Source: Candidatus Tepidiaquacellales bacterium OLB5 (GTDB lineage Bacteria > Bacteroidota > Ignavibacteria > Tepidaquicellales > OLB5). From it: a DNA stretch of 32,124 bases. Numbering within the stretch: position 1 is the first letter of the stretch; every line of letters starts with the position of its first letter. The notes beneath the pieces are model-generated. The model saw only the letters and a list, made by a program, of their open reading frames with translations, had not been told where the DNA came from and did not search any database. Positions 15,655-22,590 of the stretch are shown here, in pieces. The stretch spans positions 1-32,124 of the forward strand of contig LLZO01000024.1 in assembly GCA_001567545.1 (NCBI GenBank). Reading direction: 5' to 3'. Both the position numbers and the translations under genes were made by a program.

Positions 15655-16591
15655 TTAAATGCTTGGTACTACAACCTCTTCATCTTCAGCATATAGCTCG
15701 CTTGCAGCTATATTATAATTACCAACAAGATCAGAAACCGGAAGTGTGTTGTTTGTTGTACTGATTGCTGATTTGTTTTCAAGTATGGTACCTTCAACTG
15801 TTATTGTGCCGCCCTGACGCTTCTCTTCGAGAAGATTAGGAAAGCGCATAACACCGATTAACCTGTATGCCTGAAACTCAGAACCTCTTGAGGGTCCTAC
15901 ATGCTGGAAACACTCCCAGTCATACAGATGAGCCTCTTTTGCAAAGAAATTCTTTGTCCAGGTATCATTTTGATTTAATTCAGCCTTGAAACTTCCTTCA
16001 GCTGTTTCTTTTTTTGTGGTGAAAATCTTTTTTATTTTCACCGATGACATTTGTTTGTTTCTGACCTGCTGTAACATCAACTGATAATCTTGCAGGCATT
16101 AAATGCCATCCATCACTCCAAAATGCTGTAGCCGCAGCACCTGTACCCGGGTCACCTCCACCGGGTGTAAATGATACAGCTGGTGCAGATGTATATCCGG
16201 TACCATTGTTAGTCATTACTACTTTTACAACTTTACCGTTTGAAATTAGTGCAGTACCGGCCGCACCTGAACCTCCACCACCTGTGAACACCACTGTCGG
16301 AGCTACAGCATATCCTGAACCCCCGCTGGTGACTTTTACACCTGATACCTGCCCAAAGTTAAGGTAAGCCTGAGTTGTTTTATCTTTGCGTTTTAACCAC
16401 CAGATATTAGATCCCTCTTCATTGAATGCGGCTGTATCGTAAAAATTTGCAACAGGTGCAAATGCAAGTGATATCATACCAACACTAATCAATGCAGGAT
16501 CTAATAATACTGCTAATGTAAAACACAATAAGAGAAACCCCAGCATACCCAGGATAACTCTCTTTTTATTTGAAAAAATTTGTTTTAACAT
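15655..16591 (-). CDS. Major tail (tube) protein, split by an A7 frameshift (311 aa when joined)
   Basis: ORFs 15998-16591 (197 aa) and 15655-16080 (141 aa) join if one A is removed from the A7 run (plus T7 at 16009-16015): ...VIGENKKDFHHKKETAEGSFKA. Parts: a 38-residue hydrophobic leader, tube N-terminus from Met39 (MISLAFAPVANFYDTAAF), an inserted Gly-rich pair of units (SGGSGYAVAPTVVFTGGGG and NNGTGYTSAPAVSFTPGGG, about 88-147) of a type common in phage virion proteins, then the tube body (SVDVTAGQKQTNVIG, WECFQHVGPSRGSEFQAYR). Position between tail terminator and chaperones fits. GGAG before the ATG at 16591 supports the long start. Confidence 0.7.
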
Positions 16592-16605
16592 TTATTACTC
16601 CTTAG

Positions 16606-17103
16606 TTAATAACTTTTGAATTGATTGAAATAAACCCTTAAAAGAATTGCCAGCGTTTGCTTATTTTGAGCCTTTGCAAATACAGGGTCACGTGCTATAA
16701 TGGTGTATTTATATACTCCGGCAACGGACCTTAAATTACAAATGTTATCCCTGTTGATATCTTTGTTGATTCCATAAAAGAACCATTCCCAGTTCTTAAT
16801 CCATTCTTCAGCCTCATTGACAAGCAAGCCCTCTTTGTTTATATCGGTTTTGGATTCAATGAATGTTTTAATCAATATCGCAAATTGACTTTTTAGTGTA
16901 GTTTCATTTTTTGTATCATCAATGATATCCGCTCCGGGTTCAAAATCTACCTGAGCATGATTCGTTTTGAATGATGTAATATCGCTTAAAACCAAATTGT
17001 AATAAGTGACCTTTGAAACATTACGTGTATAGCCATTATCAGTATTGATTTTCAGGAAACTGTTCTTCAGATTTTCAATTATATCTTGCCTTTGTGAATT
17101 CAT
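16606..17103 (-). CDS. Putative tail terminator protein, 165 aa
   Basis: Starts MNSQRQDIIENLKNSFLKIN with the INTDNGYTRNV stretch seen in small tail terminator/minor tail U-type proteins, then a beta-alpha fold ending RVYFNQFKSY. It sits between the connector (ATGA overlap at 17100-17103) and the major tail protein, the standard place for the protein that caps the tail tube. The call is mainly positional. Confidence 0.6.
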   Translation of the reverse strand: MNSQRQDIIENLKNSFLKINTDNGYTRNVSKVTYYNLVLSDITSFKTNHAQVDFEPGADIIDDTKNETTLKSQFAILIKTFIESKTDINKEGLLVNEAEEWIKNWEWFFYGINKDINRDNICNLRSVAGVYKYTIIARDPVFAKAQNKQTLAILLRVYFNQFKSY

Positions 17104-17822
17104 CTTATATTCCTTTTCCTGTATGCCTCATAAGTTCTTGTATAATAATCAATCATTTTATCCTTACCGATGGTAAAACCATCCGAGGATTGACCGCCTG
17201 TATTTGAACTGTTTTTCATAAACCATCCGCTACCTGCCGGTGATTCATAAAATATCATAGCAGCATTATATTTTACAGCTTTTTCAAGATCTGTGGGGAT
17301 AAGCTCTACCGTTAACAATTCCCATTTGGTAACATCAAATGTCCCCGATGTATGGGCGGTTATGCATTTGTAAAGTTGGCTATTATAAACTACATTATTG
17401 CCAACCAGATAAGCATGACCAGTTACCCATTCATCTGCAAATTGATATCCAGCTTCAAACTCTAAATAAATATTTTCTACACCACACTGGAAGCTATACG
17501 ATTTAATGAATTTGATTTTATATCCATTAATGATTCTGATTGAATTTGCAATTGTATCCGGTGAGTTAATAATATCAACAAAATCAGAACCGTTAAAATA
17601 CTGAAGCTTTGTCACCCTGTAAACAGGCCATTCAGGCAATATCAATGTATCAGTGCCATTGCCATTTAAATGGACTTTAACAGTGTTAAACTTCAATACA
17701 CGGTTTGTTGTACGTTCAGCCTCTCCAATTGCATCATTAATGAATTCCTGATAAACAACATCTTTATCAGTATTGCTGGAATCAACTCCAAGAAACCGTT
17801 TGAATTTAGTGAGTGTGAGCAT
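17100..17822 (-). CDS. Head-tail connector (gp6-like) with inserted carbohydrate-binding-like module, 240 aa
   Basis: The start (LTLTKFKRFLGVDSS ... YQEFINDAIGEAERTTNR) and end (PTDLEKAVKYNAAMIFYESP) are typical of gp6-like adaptors that bind the portal. Between them, residues about 132-168 read W-x6-Y-x2-G-x2-V-x-Y-x4-Y-x6-H ... W (EWVTGHAYLVGNNVVYNSQL, then YKCITAHTSG and W167), the aromatic pattern of CBM5/12 chitin-binding-like modules. The insert interrupts the domain just before its last helices, so it would project from the neck. Function of the insert is inferred. Confidence 0.75.
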   Translation of the reverse strand: MLTLTKFKRFLGVDSSNTDKDVVYQEFINDAIGEAERTTNRVLKFNTVKVHLNGNGTDTLILPEWPVYRVTKLQYFNGSDFVDIINSPDTIANSIRIINGYKIKFIKSYSFQCGVENIYLEFEAGYQFADEWVTGHAYLVGNNVVYNSQLYKCITAHTSGTFDVTKWELLTVELIPTDLEKAVKYNAAMIFYESPAGSGWFMKNSSNTGGQSSDGFTIGKDKMIDYYTRTYEAYRKRNIR

Positions 17823-17831
17823 TTGATTTAT

Positions 17832-18290
17832 TTAGAACCTTTGCCTGTAATATGGAATTGCAATTACTTTTACATTATTAGGATCAGTCGCATCATTGCC
17901 GGATGAACCAGCATCCACCTGCACTTTCAGTTTATTGCAGCCTGTAATTCCCGTGTGATTCTTGACCTTGGTGATAGTGGCAGTTGTAGAATCATTATCA
18001 ATTGTGAGTGTGGTAGTATCACCGACTGATGTTGTATAATTCTGTACCCAATCACCAACACTGACCCCTCGTGTAACGATAAACCTGTCCAGATCTATTT
18101 CACCCTTCGCATAAACAACAAATACAACAGAATCTATAATTCTGTTTGGTTCAAATGTAATTGCACCAGTAACATTACCGCTGTTACCGATAGTATCATT
18201 TACAATAACCTGTGGCTCCTGAGCCTTTAAAACTGTTGAACTGATTAACAGTCCAGTCAGAATTACAATTAAAAATTTTAAGTTTTTCAT
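17832..18290 (-). CDS. Signal-peptide-bearing structural-region protein, 152 aa
   Basis: Signal peptide 1-23 (MKNLKFLIVILTGLLISSTV, then LKAQ), followed by a beta-rich Ser/Thr/Asp/Val domain (VVFVVYAKGEIDLDRFIVT, and later DPNNVKVIAIPYYRQRF). Sits between the coiled-coil gene and the connector in the head module, where decoration or head-fibre proteins are often found. An export signal is unexpected there. Not recognised as a family. Confidence 0.55.
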   Translation of the reverse strand: MKNLKFLIVILTGLLISSTVLKAQEPQVIVNDTIGNSGNVTGAITFEPNRIIDSVVFVVYAKGEIDLDRFIVTRGVSVGDWVQNYTTSVGDTTTLTIDNDSTTATITKVKNHTGITGCNKLKVQVDAGSSGNDATDPNNVKVIAIPYYRQRF

Positions 18291-18323
18291 TTTATATAAA
18301 TTGGATTAATGAAATATTGTTAA

Positions 18324-18749
18324 TTACTTTTTTGACTTCTTATCTTCACCCTTTTTTTCATCCGGCTTTGCTTCCTGAAGCTTTGCTATCTCTTCATTGG
18401 CAGTATTGAGTGAAGTTTTCAAGCTTTCAATCTCTTTATCCTTATCGGATACAGTATCGTTAAGCTTTCCATTTGCTTCCTGAAGCTTTGCTATCTCTTC
18501 ATTGCATGACTTAATCTCTTCCTGCAATGATGTTATTTTTGCACCTGTTTCATCCTTGGGTGAAACATAAACACTAGGAGCTATATCCTTTGGAGGTTCA
18601 GGATCGGGTTTATCCGCAGGCCATGGTCTGACGGATTCTCCATACCCCTTAGCTTCCTGTGCTGATAGGATGATTTGTGAACCTGTGGTAAAATTCTTTG
18701 TATGATGAAAGAACGGATTTACCACTTCATATTTATTTTCTACACCCAT
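18324..18749 (-). CDS. Coiled-coil head-region protein, 141 aa
   Basis: N-terminal part (HHTKNFTTGSQIILSAQEAK, Pro-rich 50-60) followed by a coiled coil (about 72-128) with the nine-residue unit EEIAKLQEA occurring twice 35 residues apart, and a Lys-rich end (DEKKGEDKKSKK). The repeat is identical at DNA level over 33 bp (18367-18399 and 18472-18504). It follows the capsid gene; possibly a decoration or head-fibre protein. Confidence 0.6.
   Translation of the reverse strand: MGVENKYEVVNPFFHHTKNFTTGSQIILSAQEAKGYGESVRPWPADKPDPEPPKDIAPSVYVSPKDETGAKITSLQEEIKSCNEEIAKLQEANGKLNDTVSDKDKEIESLKTSLNTANEEIAKLQEAKPDEKKGEDKKSKK
18367..18504. repeat. Pair of identical 33-bp direct repeats inside coiled-coil gene
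   Basis: 18367-18399 and 18472-18504 are identical, 105 bp apart (35 codons, in frame). Recombination between them would delete exactly 35 residues and keep the frame, so coil length could vary. Confidence 0.85.
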
Positions 18750-18769
18750 TTTTATTGAAAATTTAGTTT

Positions 18770-18803
18770 ACAGGGAGATTAATTAGAACCTTAATCCCCC
18801 TGT
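18770..18803 (-). terminator. Strong hairpin after the capsid gene
   Basis: ACAGGG-A-GATTAA (18770-18782) pairs with TTAATC-C-CCCTGT (18791-18803): 12 bp with one A-C mismatch and an 8-nt loop. There is no U-tract right after it on the minus strand, so it is more likely an mRNA-stabilising or partial terminator hairpin that raises capsid mRNA relative to downstream genes. Confidence 0.55.
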
Positions 18804-18821
18804 GAAATTATAGTTAGTTAA

Positions 18822-20216
18822 TTAAGCTGCTTTTGTTTTAAGCGCAGCAATAGCATTCGGGAAGAACTGCTGGAAATCATATTTTTCTGATATCATCAGT
18901 CCTTTCATCTTCTGTTGCCAGAGATGAATTGTTTCACCTGTTGCCTGGTCAACGATAGATGCCTGATTGGATTCACTCATATGAATTTCATTCCTTGAGC
19001 CGCGCTTAACTTCTTTGTAGTTACCGAAAGTTACAAAACGTCTGCTAACAGCTGATTCGCCTGTGGAATATGCCTGTTCAGATAAGATAACAGGGAATCC
19101 TTCAAGCTGCTGAGATTTCCTCTCTTCACTTGAAAGCAGGTATCTGCCTTGGTCATCTTTCATCTTCTTAATCATTGCCCATATTGTCCTGTGCATCAGC
19201 CATTTTGCATTTACGAGGTTTTGAGCCTCAATAGCAGCAGGTAAATCAATTATGTCATCGTAATCAAGATCTGCAAAGTTGGTACCGTTAACGAACTTCT
19301 CTGTTAAACCAGCCCTGTTGTATAAGCCATAGATTGTTCCATCCGCAGTAGTTGCACCCCTTAAGAATGCAGCATCCCTTGCACGGTCAAAATCTTTCAG
19401 TGTGAACATCATAACCAAAGCTTCTAAATCCATATCAACATCTGAAAGGATTTCTTCTGTGAATGGTATGATTAATGCATAATCATGCGGAGTGAATGTT
19501 ACATCCCCGAAGCTTGGTGAATCAACACGTGCCCTGCCTTTTTCACCTCTCCAGCCACCTGTTGCATTTGCCAGAAGTTTAGGAACTTTGTAAGTTCTTG
19601 ATGACAAAGGCCATCTTTCAGTTTCACGTGTTGCTATGTTGTTATCTGCAAGATTGGCTACAATAGTGTTTGCCATCGGAGCCGGAAGCAAAGTACCGCC
19701 TTTTGCAGTATCACCTTCTTCAACCGCATTAGTGTATAATTCATCAGGTACCCAGTCAGGATTATTATTTAAAATACCCCTGATTATCCTGTTCATACCT
19801 AAGCGCCTGCGTTCCCCTGAATTCTGGATAGATTTCTCTTTTTCAGTGAGAACTTTTTCATATACTTCACTACGTGCATTATCAAGTCCACCCTCACCTG
19901 GGAGTTTCAGGTTTTTCTTGAAGTTATTCACAACTTCTTTAACGCCATCTACCACACCATCTTTCATTAAATTGATTAATTCTTTGATTGCCGGTGTCAT
20001 TGGTATTTCTACCTTTTCAGATTCAGATGTTAATTCAACCTCAGTTTCTACTTTGGTTTCATTATCCTTTTTTGTTGAAGCAACTGCAGCACCTGTAGCC
20101 ATGATAATACCTGCAGCACCTCCCAAATTTGTATCAATGGAGGCGCATACTGCAGCAAGCAATATGAACATTGCAAACTGCACAAACCTGTTTTTTAAAT
20201 ATTTTAATATTAACAT
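18822..20216 (-). CDS. Major capsid protein, HK97 fold, 464 aa
   Basis: Shell protein. After a 38-residue hydrophobic leader (YLKNRFVQFAMFILLAAVCA) comes a charged helical delta/scaffold-like region (about 50-130), then the HK97 core: GGTLLPAPMANTIVANLADN (about 174-193), RGEKGRARVDSPSFGDVTFT (about 224-243), PFTEEILSDVDMDLEALVM (about 251-269), AAFLRGATTADGTIYGLYN (about 283-301) and MHRTIWAMIKKMKDDQGRYL. The delta region and leader would be removed by the protease next door. The ATG at 20216 sits in a short palindrome (ATTAAC-AAAT-GTTAAT); Met39 is the alternative start. Confidence 0.92.
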   Translation of the reverse strand: MLILKYLKNRFVQFAMFILLAAVCASIDTNLGGAAGIIMATGAAVASTKKDNETKVETEVELTSESEKVEIPMTPAIKELINLMKDGVVDGVKEVVNNFKKNLKLPGEGGLDNARSEVYEKVLTEKEKSIQNSGERRRLGMNRIIRGILNNNPDWVPDELYTNAVEEGDTAKGGTLLPAPMANTIVANLADNNIATRETERWPLSSRTYKVPKLLANATGGWRGEKGRARVDSPSFGDVTFTPHDYALIIPFTEEILSDVDMDLEALVMMFTLKDFDRARDAAFLRGATTADGTIYGLYNRAGLTEKFVNGTNFADLDYDDIIDLPAAIEAQNLVNAKWLMHRTIWAMIKKMKDDQGRYLLSSEERKSQQLEGFPVILSEQAYSTGESAVSRRFVTFGNYKEVKRGSRNEIHMSESNQASIVDQATGETIHLWQQKMKGLMISEKYDFQQFFPNAIAALKTKAA

Positions 20217-20265
20217 TTGTTAATTGATTAATTTTTGAAAATAGTTTATTATAATTGCCGATAAT

Positions 20266-21144
20266 TTATACTTTACCTTTAATTGTACTAATAGCCCCGG
20301 TAACCATTTCATTTATAGAAGTCTTCAAGTTATTTACTTTCAACTCCTGTAAATTCTTTAGCTGACCTACTATCTCCGTAAATTTGGCAGCATAAATCTT
20401 ATCGTATTTTTTACAAACAGAAATAACAATACTCTCAGCTTCAGCTTTAGAGATGTATTCACCCTCTTTACTTATAGCATTTTTGAGATTAGTGAGTTCA
20501 GTTTTTAAACTCTCTAATTCAGATTTCAGCATGTTCATAGAAAATTCATTAACAAGAAAATTCTTGAACTCAGTTGTTTTAGCTCTTCCGAGCATGTTGT
20601 TAACCGCATCAGGATCAGCCGGAATAAGTACCTTTGATATCTCAACAAGCTCTGATTGCAGAAAATCAATAGTTCCATCAGTTTCATTGCGAATCATCGT
20701 GTCATCATAGGGTTCAATCGGGTTCATACCTGCACTCCATGCTGGTAAATCACCTTCAACAACTGAATTCCAAACATCCTGTGAAAATGGTCTTTTATTA
20801 AAAATAGCTTTGCAAACAAGGTCAGTACCTTCAACATTTTGCCATGGTGAGTTTCCAATAACATAATTCAAAACAGTATCAGGACCTTTGATGCCTAAGA
20901 AATCTCTGGGACCATGATTAAATAATACAAGTGGGTTTTTCTTGTAATTTTCAAGCTTAATGCCATCAGCCCTGAACTTCCAACCATTGCGGTTAAACTT
21001 ATCTGTGATTAGTGTAAATACAACTGAACGCTCATTTTTATCAATACGGGCATTAGTAAATTCAAGTACTGAATCAGCCAGGTATTGTGCATCAGCACCT
21101 GCACCAGCATTATTTATTAGTTTTGGAATCCTGAGATTTTTCAT
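20266..21144 (-). CDS. HK97-family prohead protease with C-terminal coiled coil, 292 aa
   Basis: Matures the prohead by cutting the capsid delta domain. Numbered from the ATG at 21144: catalytic His77 in LVLFNHGPRDFLG and Ser137 in GDLPAWSAGMNP, the S78 arrangement (H ... S in a G-x-x-x-x-[WF]-S-x-G context). Residues 195-292 form a helical, coiled-coil extension (MLKSELESLKTELTNLKNAI) that may act as internal scaffold. An ATG at 21174 is possible, but the A-rich upstream region favours 21144; the gene overlaps the end of the portal gene either way. Confidence 0.88.
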   Translation of the reverse strand: MKNLRIPKLINNAGAGADAQYLADSVLEFTNARIDKNERSVVFTLITDKFNRNGWKFRADGIKLENYKKNPLVLFNHGPRDFLGIKGPDTVLNYVIGNSPWQNVEGTDLVCKAIFNKRPFSQDVWNSVVEGDLPAWSAGMNPIEPYDDTMIRNETDGTIDFLQSELVEISKVLIPADPDAVNNMLGRAKTTEFKNFLVNEFSMNMLKSELESLKTELTNLKNAISKEGEYISKAEAESIVISVCKKYDKIYAAKFTEIVGQLKNLQELKVNNLKTSINEMVTGAISTIKGKV

Positions 21145-22411
21145 TTTTATTGTTTGATTGATTATTGTTTTCATCCGGTGAACCGGCTGATTTATTCTTC
21201 AGGTAAAACATTGGAGTGTCAGAACGTGGGTCACTATCTTTTTCAAAACCATCCCTTTCCCTTAATTCATTTAAGCTAAGCATTCCTGTTTCAGCATATG
21301 TCGTATATTCATTAAGCTGGGTTTCACGGTCAGTTTTCAGTGTATAATCAAACTTCACTACCAGCTTAGAATCATAACGCTCCTTAACAAATAAATCCAG
21401 CATGCTTTCAAATACAACCTCAGCCAAAGGCGAAATCGTATTTTCAAGAAATGTTTGTAATGCTGCACGTGCATTCGCATAATTCACATCATCTGTTATC
21501 GCAATTATCGGCTTAGGAACTTCGAAGATTGAACATATCTCATCACGTGTCATCATACGGCTTTTTGCAAAATCCAACTCTTTAGGCCCTCTGGATTCCT
21601 GAACTGTGACATCGCCCTCAAGGAATAATGGATTTCCAGATTTATCTATTCCTTTATGATGTTCAAGGATCGTATCAATACTTCTCTGATAAACGTCATC
21701 CCTTAACTGTTCCTTGGCTGAATACACTGTTCCATTTAATGTATCGTTCTCAAAGAAGTTCTTCATATACTGAGCAATGTAGTAATCAATATCCGTTGTG
21801 AAGTTCAGCCTGTCAGCTGTTCCCATTCCAACCAGATTACTATCCGGGTTAGGCAGCTTGAAATGCAATATCTCTTCTTTTGAGTACTCCACTTTCCTAC
21901 GGCCACCAAAGTATGTATAACTTGTTATATCCGTCATTTCAGCGTTGAAATTTGGCTGTACATATTTTGATGGTAGTAAGTAAAATCCCTGAGGAATATC
22001 AAATAAACCATTTGGAACATACCAATAAGCATTGCCTTTCTTAAAATCCATATTTGCCATAGAGAGCCATAACAACAATTTCAATGACTGTTTATATGAA
22101 TTTGGATGTGAGATTAAATCCAGGAAAGGATGTTCATAAATTTCTTTTAAACCTTTTCCTGTTTTCTTGTAAAGGTATATATTAGCTTTGGCTATATTTT
22201 TACCCCTGGCATTACCGCAGGCATAAGCATATGACCTGTTCTTATCAATGTTACGGATACCACCAAATACATCGGAATTTGTAATAGGCTTCCACCATTC
22301 AGGATTATAGCCTGATGCAGCATCATTTGTGTGTTTAATCGCAGGGACATCAACGGGAACGCTTTCCCATCCATTTGCAGTGTGTATCGATACTTTTTTT
22401 ATTTCACCCAA
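21110..22411 (-). CDS. Portal protein, HK97/lambda-like, 433 aa
   Basis: Dodecameric DNA channel of the capsid. Recognisable Phage_portal stretches: WKPITNSDVFGGIRNIDKNR, NPNSY-type loop as HPNSYKQSLKLLLWL, DFKKGNAYWYV, EEILHFKLPNPDS, GPKELDFAKSRMMTRDEIC and FEVPKPIIAITDDVNYANAR. The Asn/Lys-rich C-terminal tail overlaps the protease. First gene after RNA element B and its terminator: the ATG is 21 nt beyond the U-tract, so it heads the head-tail-lysis operon. Its A7 run near the N-terminus (plus 22394-22400) is read intact. Confidence 0.95.
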   Translation of the reverse strand: MGEIKKVSIHTANGWESVPVDVPAIKHTNDAASGYNPEWWKPITNSDVFGGIRNIDKNRSYAYACGNARGKNIAKANIYLYKKTGKGLKEIYEHPFLDLISHPNSYKQSLKLLLWLSMANMDFKKGNAYWYVPNGLFDIPQGFYLLPSKYVQPNFNAEMTDITSYTYFGGRRKVEYSKEEILHFKLPNPDSNLVGMGTADRLNFTTDIDYYIAQYMKNFFENDTLNGTVYSAKEQLRDDVYQRSIDTILEHHKGIDKSGNPLFLEGDVTVQESRGPKELDFAKSRMMTRDEICSIFEVPKPIIAITDDVNYANARAALQTFLENTISPLAEVVFESMLDLFVKERYDSKLVVKFDYTLKTDRETQLNEYTTYAETGMLSLNELRERDGFEKDSDPRSDTPMFYLKNKSAGSPDENNNQSNNKNEKSQDSKTNK

Positions 22412-22432
22412 GTATGTGTTTTATTATAAAAC

Positions 22433-22482
22433 AAAAAGGGCATCTGCAATAACCTTTCAAATGAAAGTTACTACAAATACCC
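22433..22482 (-). terminator. Intrinsic terminator of RNA element B
   Basis: Long hairpin (GGGTAT ... ATGCCC, with inner stem AACTTTC/GAAAGGTT) at 22482-22438, then T5 at 22437-22433 on the minus strand. It ends 21 nt before the portal ATG. Confidence 0.8.
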
Positions 22483-22555
22483 TTGCTGGATGCACACTTA
22501 CTTGAGTGTCTTTACGCTACCGGCTACTTTGTCAGTGCCCGAAATGTTTAAGAAC
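22433..22555 (-). ncRNA. RNA element B: conserved 48-nt motif plus terminator, upstream of portal
   Basis: The predicted transcript starts near 22555. The motif spans 22527-22480: GTAGCCGGTAG, 8 nt, stem CACT, loop CAAGTA, stem AGTG, TG, 6 nt, GCAAGGG. The same 48-nt layout without gaps is found at 26166-26119 with a different but still paired stem. The GGG at its end is the first part of the terminator hairpin. GCAUC (22493-22489) could pair with GAUGC in the 3' arm of the terminator (22444-22440), a possible antiterminator. I do not recognise the family. Confidence 0.75.
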
Positions 22556-22559
22556 TATA

Positions 22560-22590
22560 CAAACATAGTTAATAAAATTTGATTTGTCAA
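22560..22590 (-). promoter_or_regulatory. Consensus Bacteroidota promoter overlapping the terminase stop
   Basis: Minus strand TTG (22590-22588), 20 nt, TATGTTTG (22567-22560). The TTG shares bases with the TGA stop of the large terminase gene. It starts a transcript about 5 nt downstream that first makes RNA element B, then, if termination is overcome, portal and the late genes. Confidence 0.8.
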
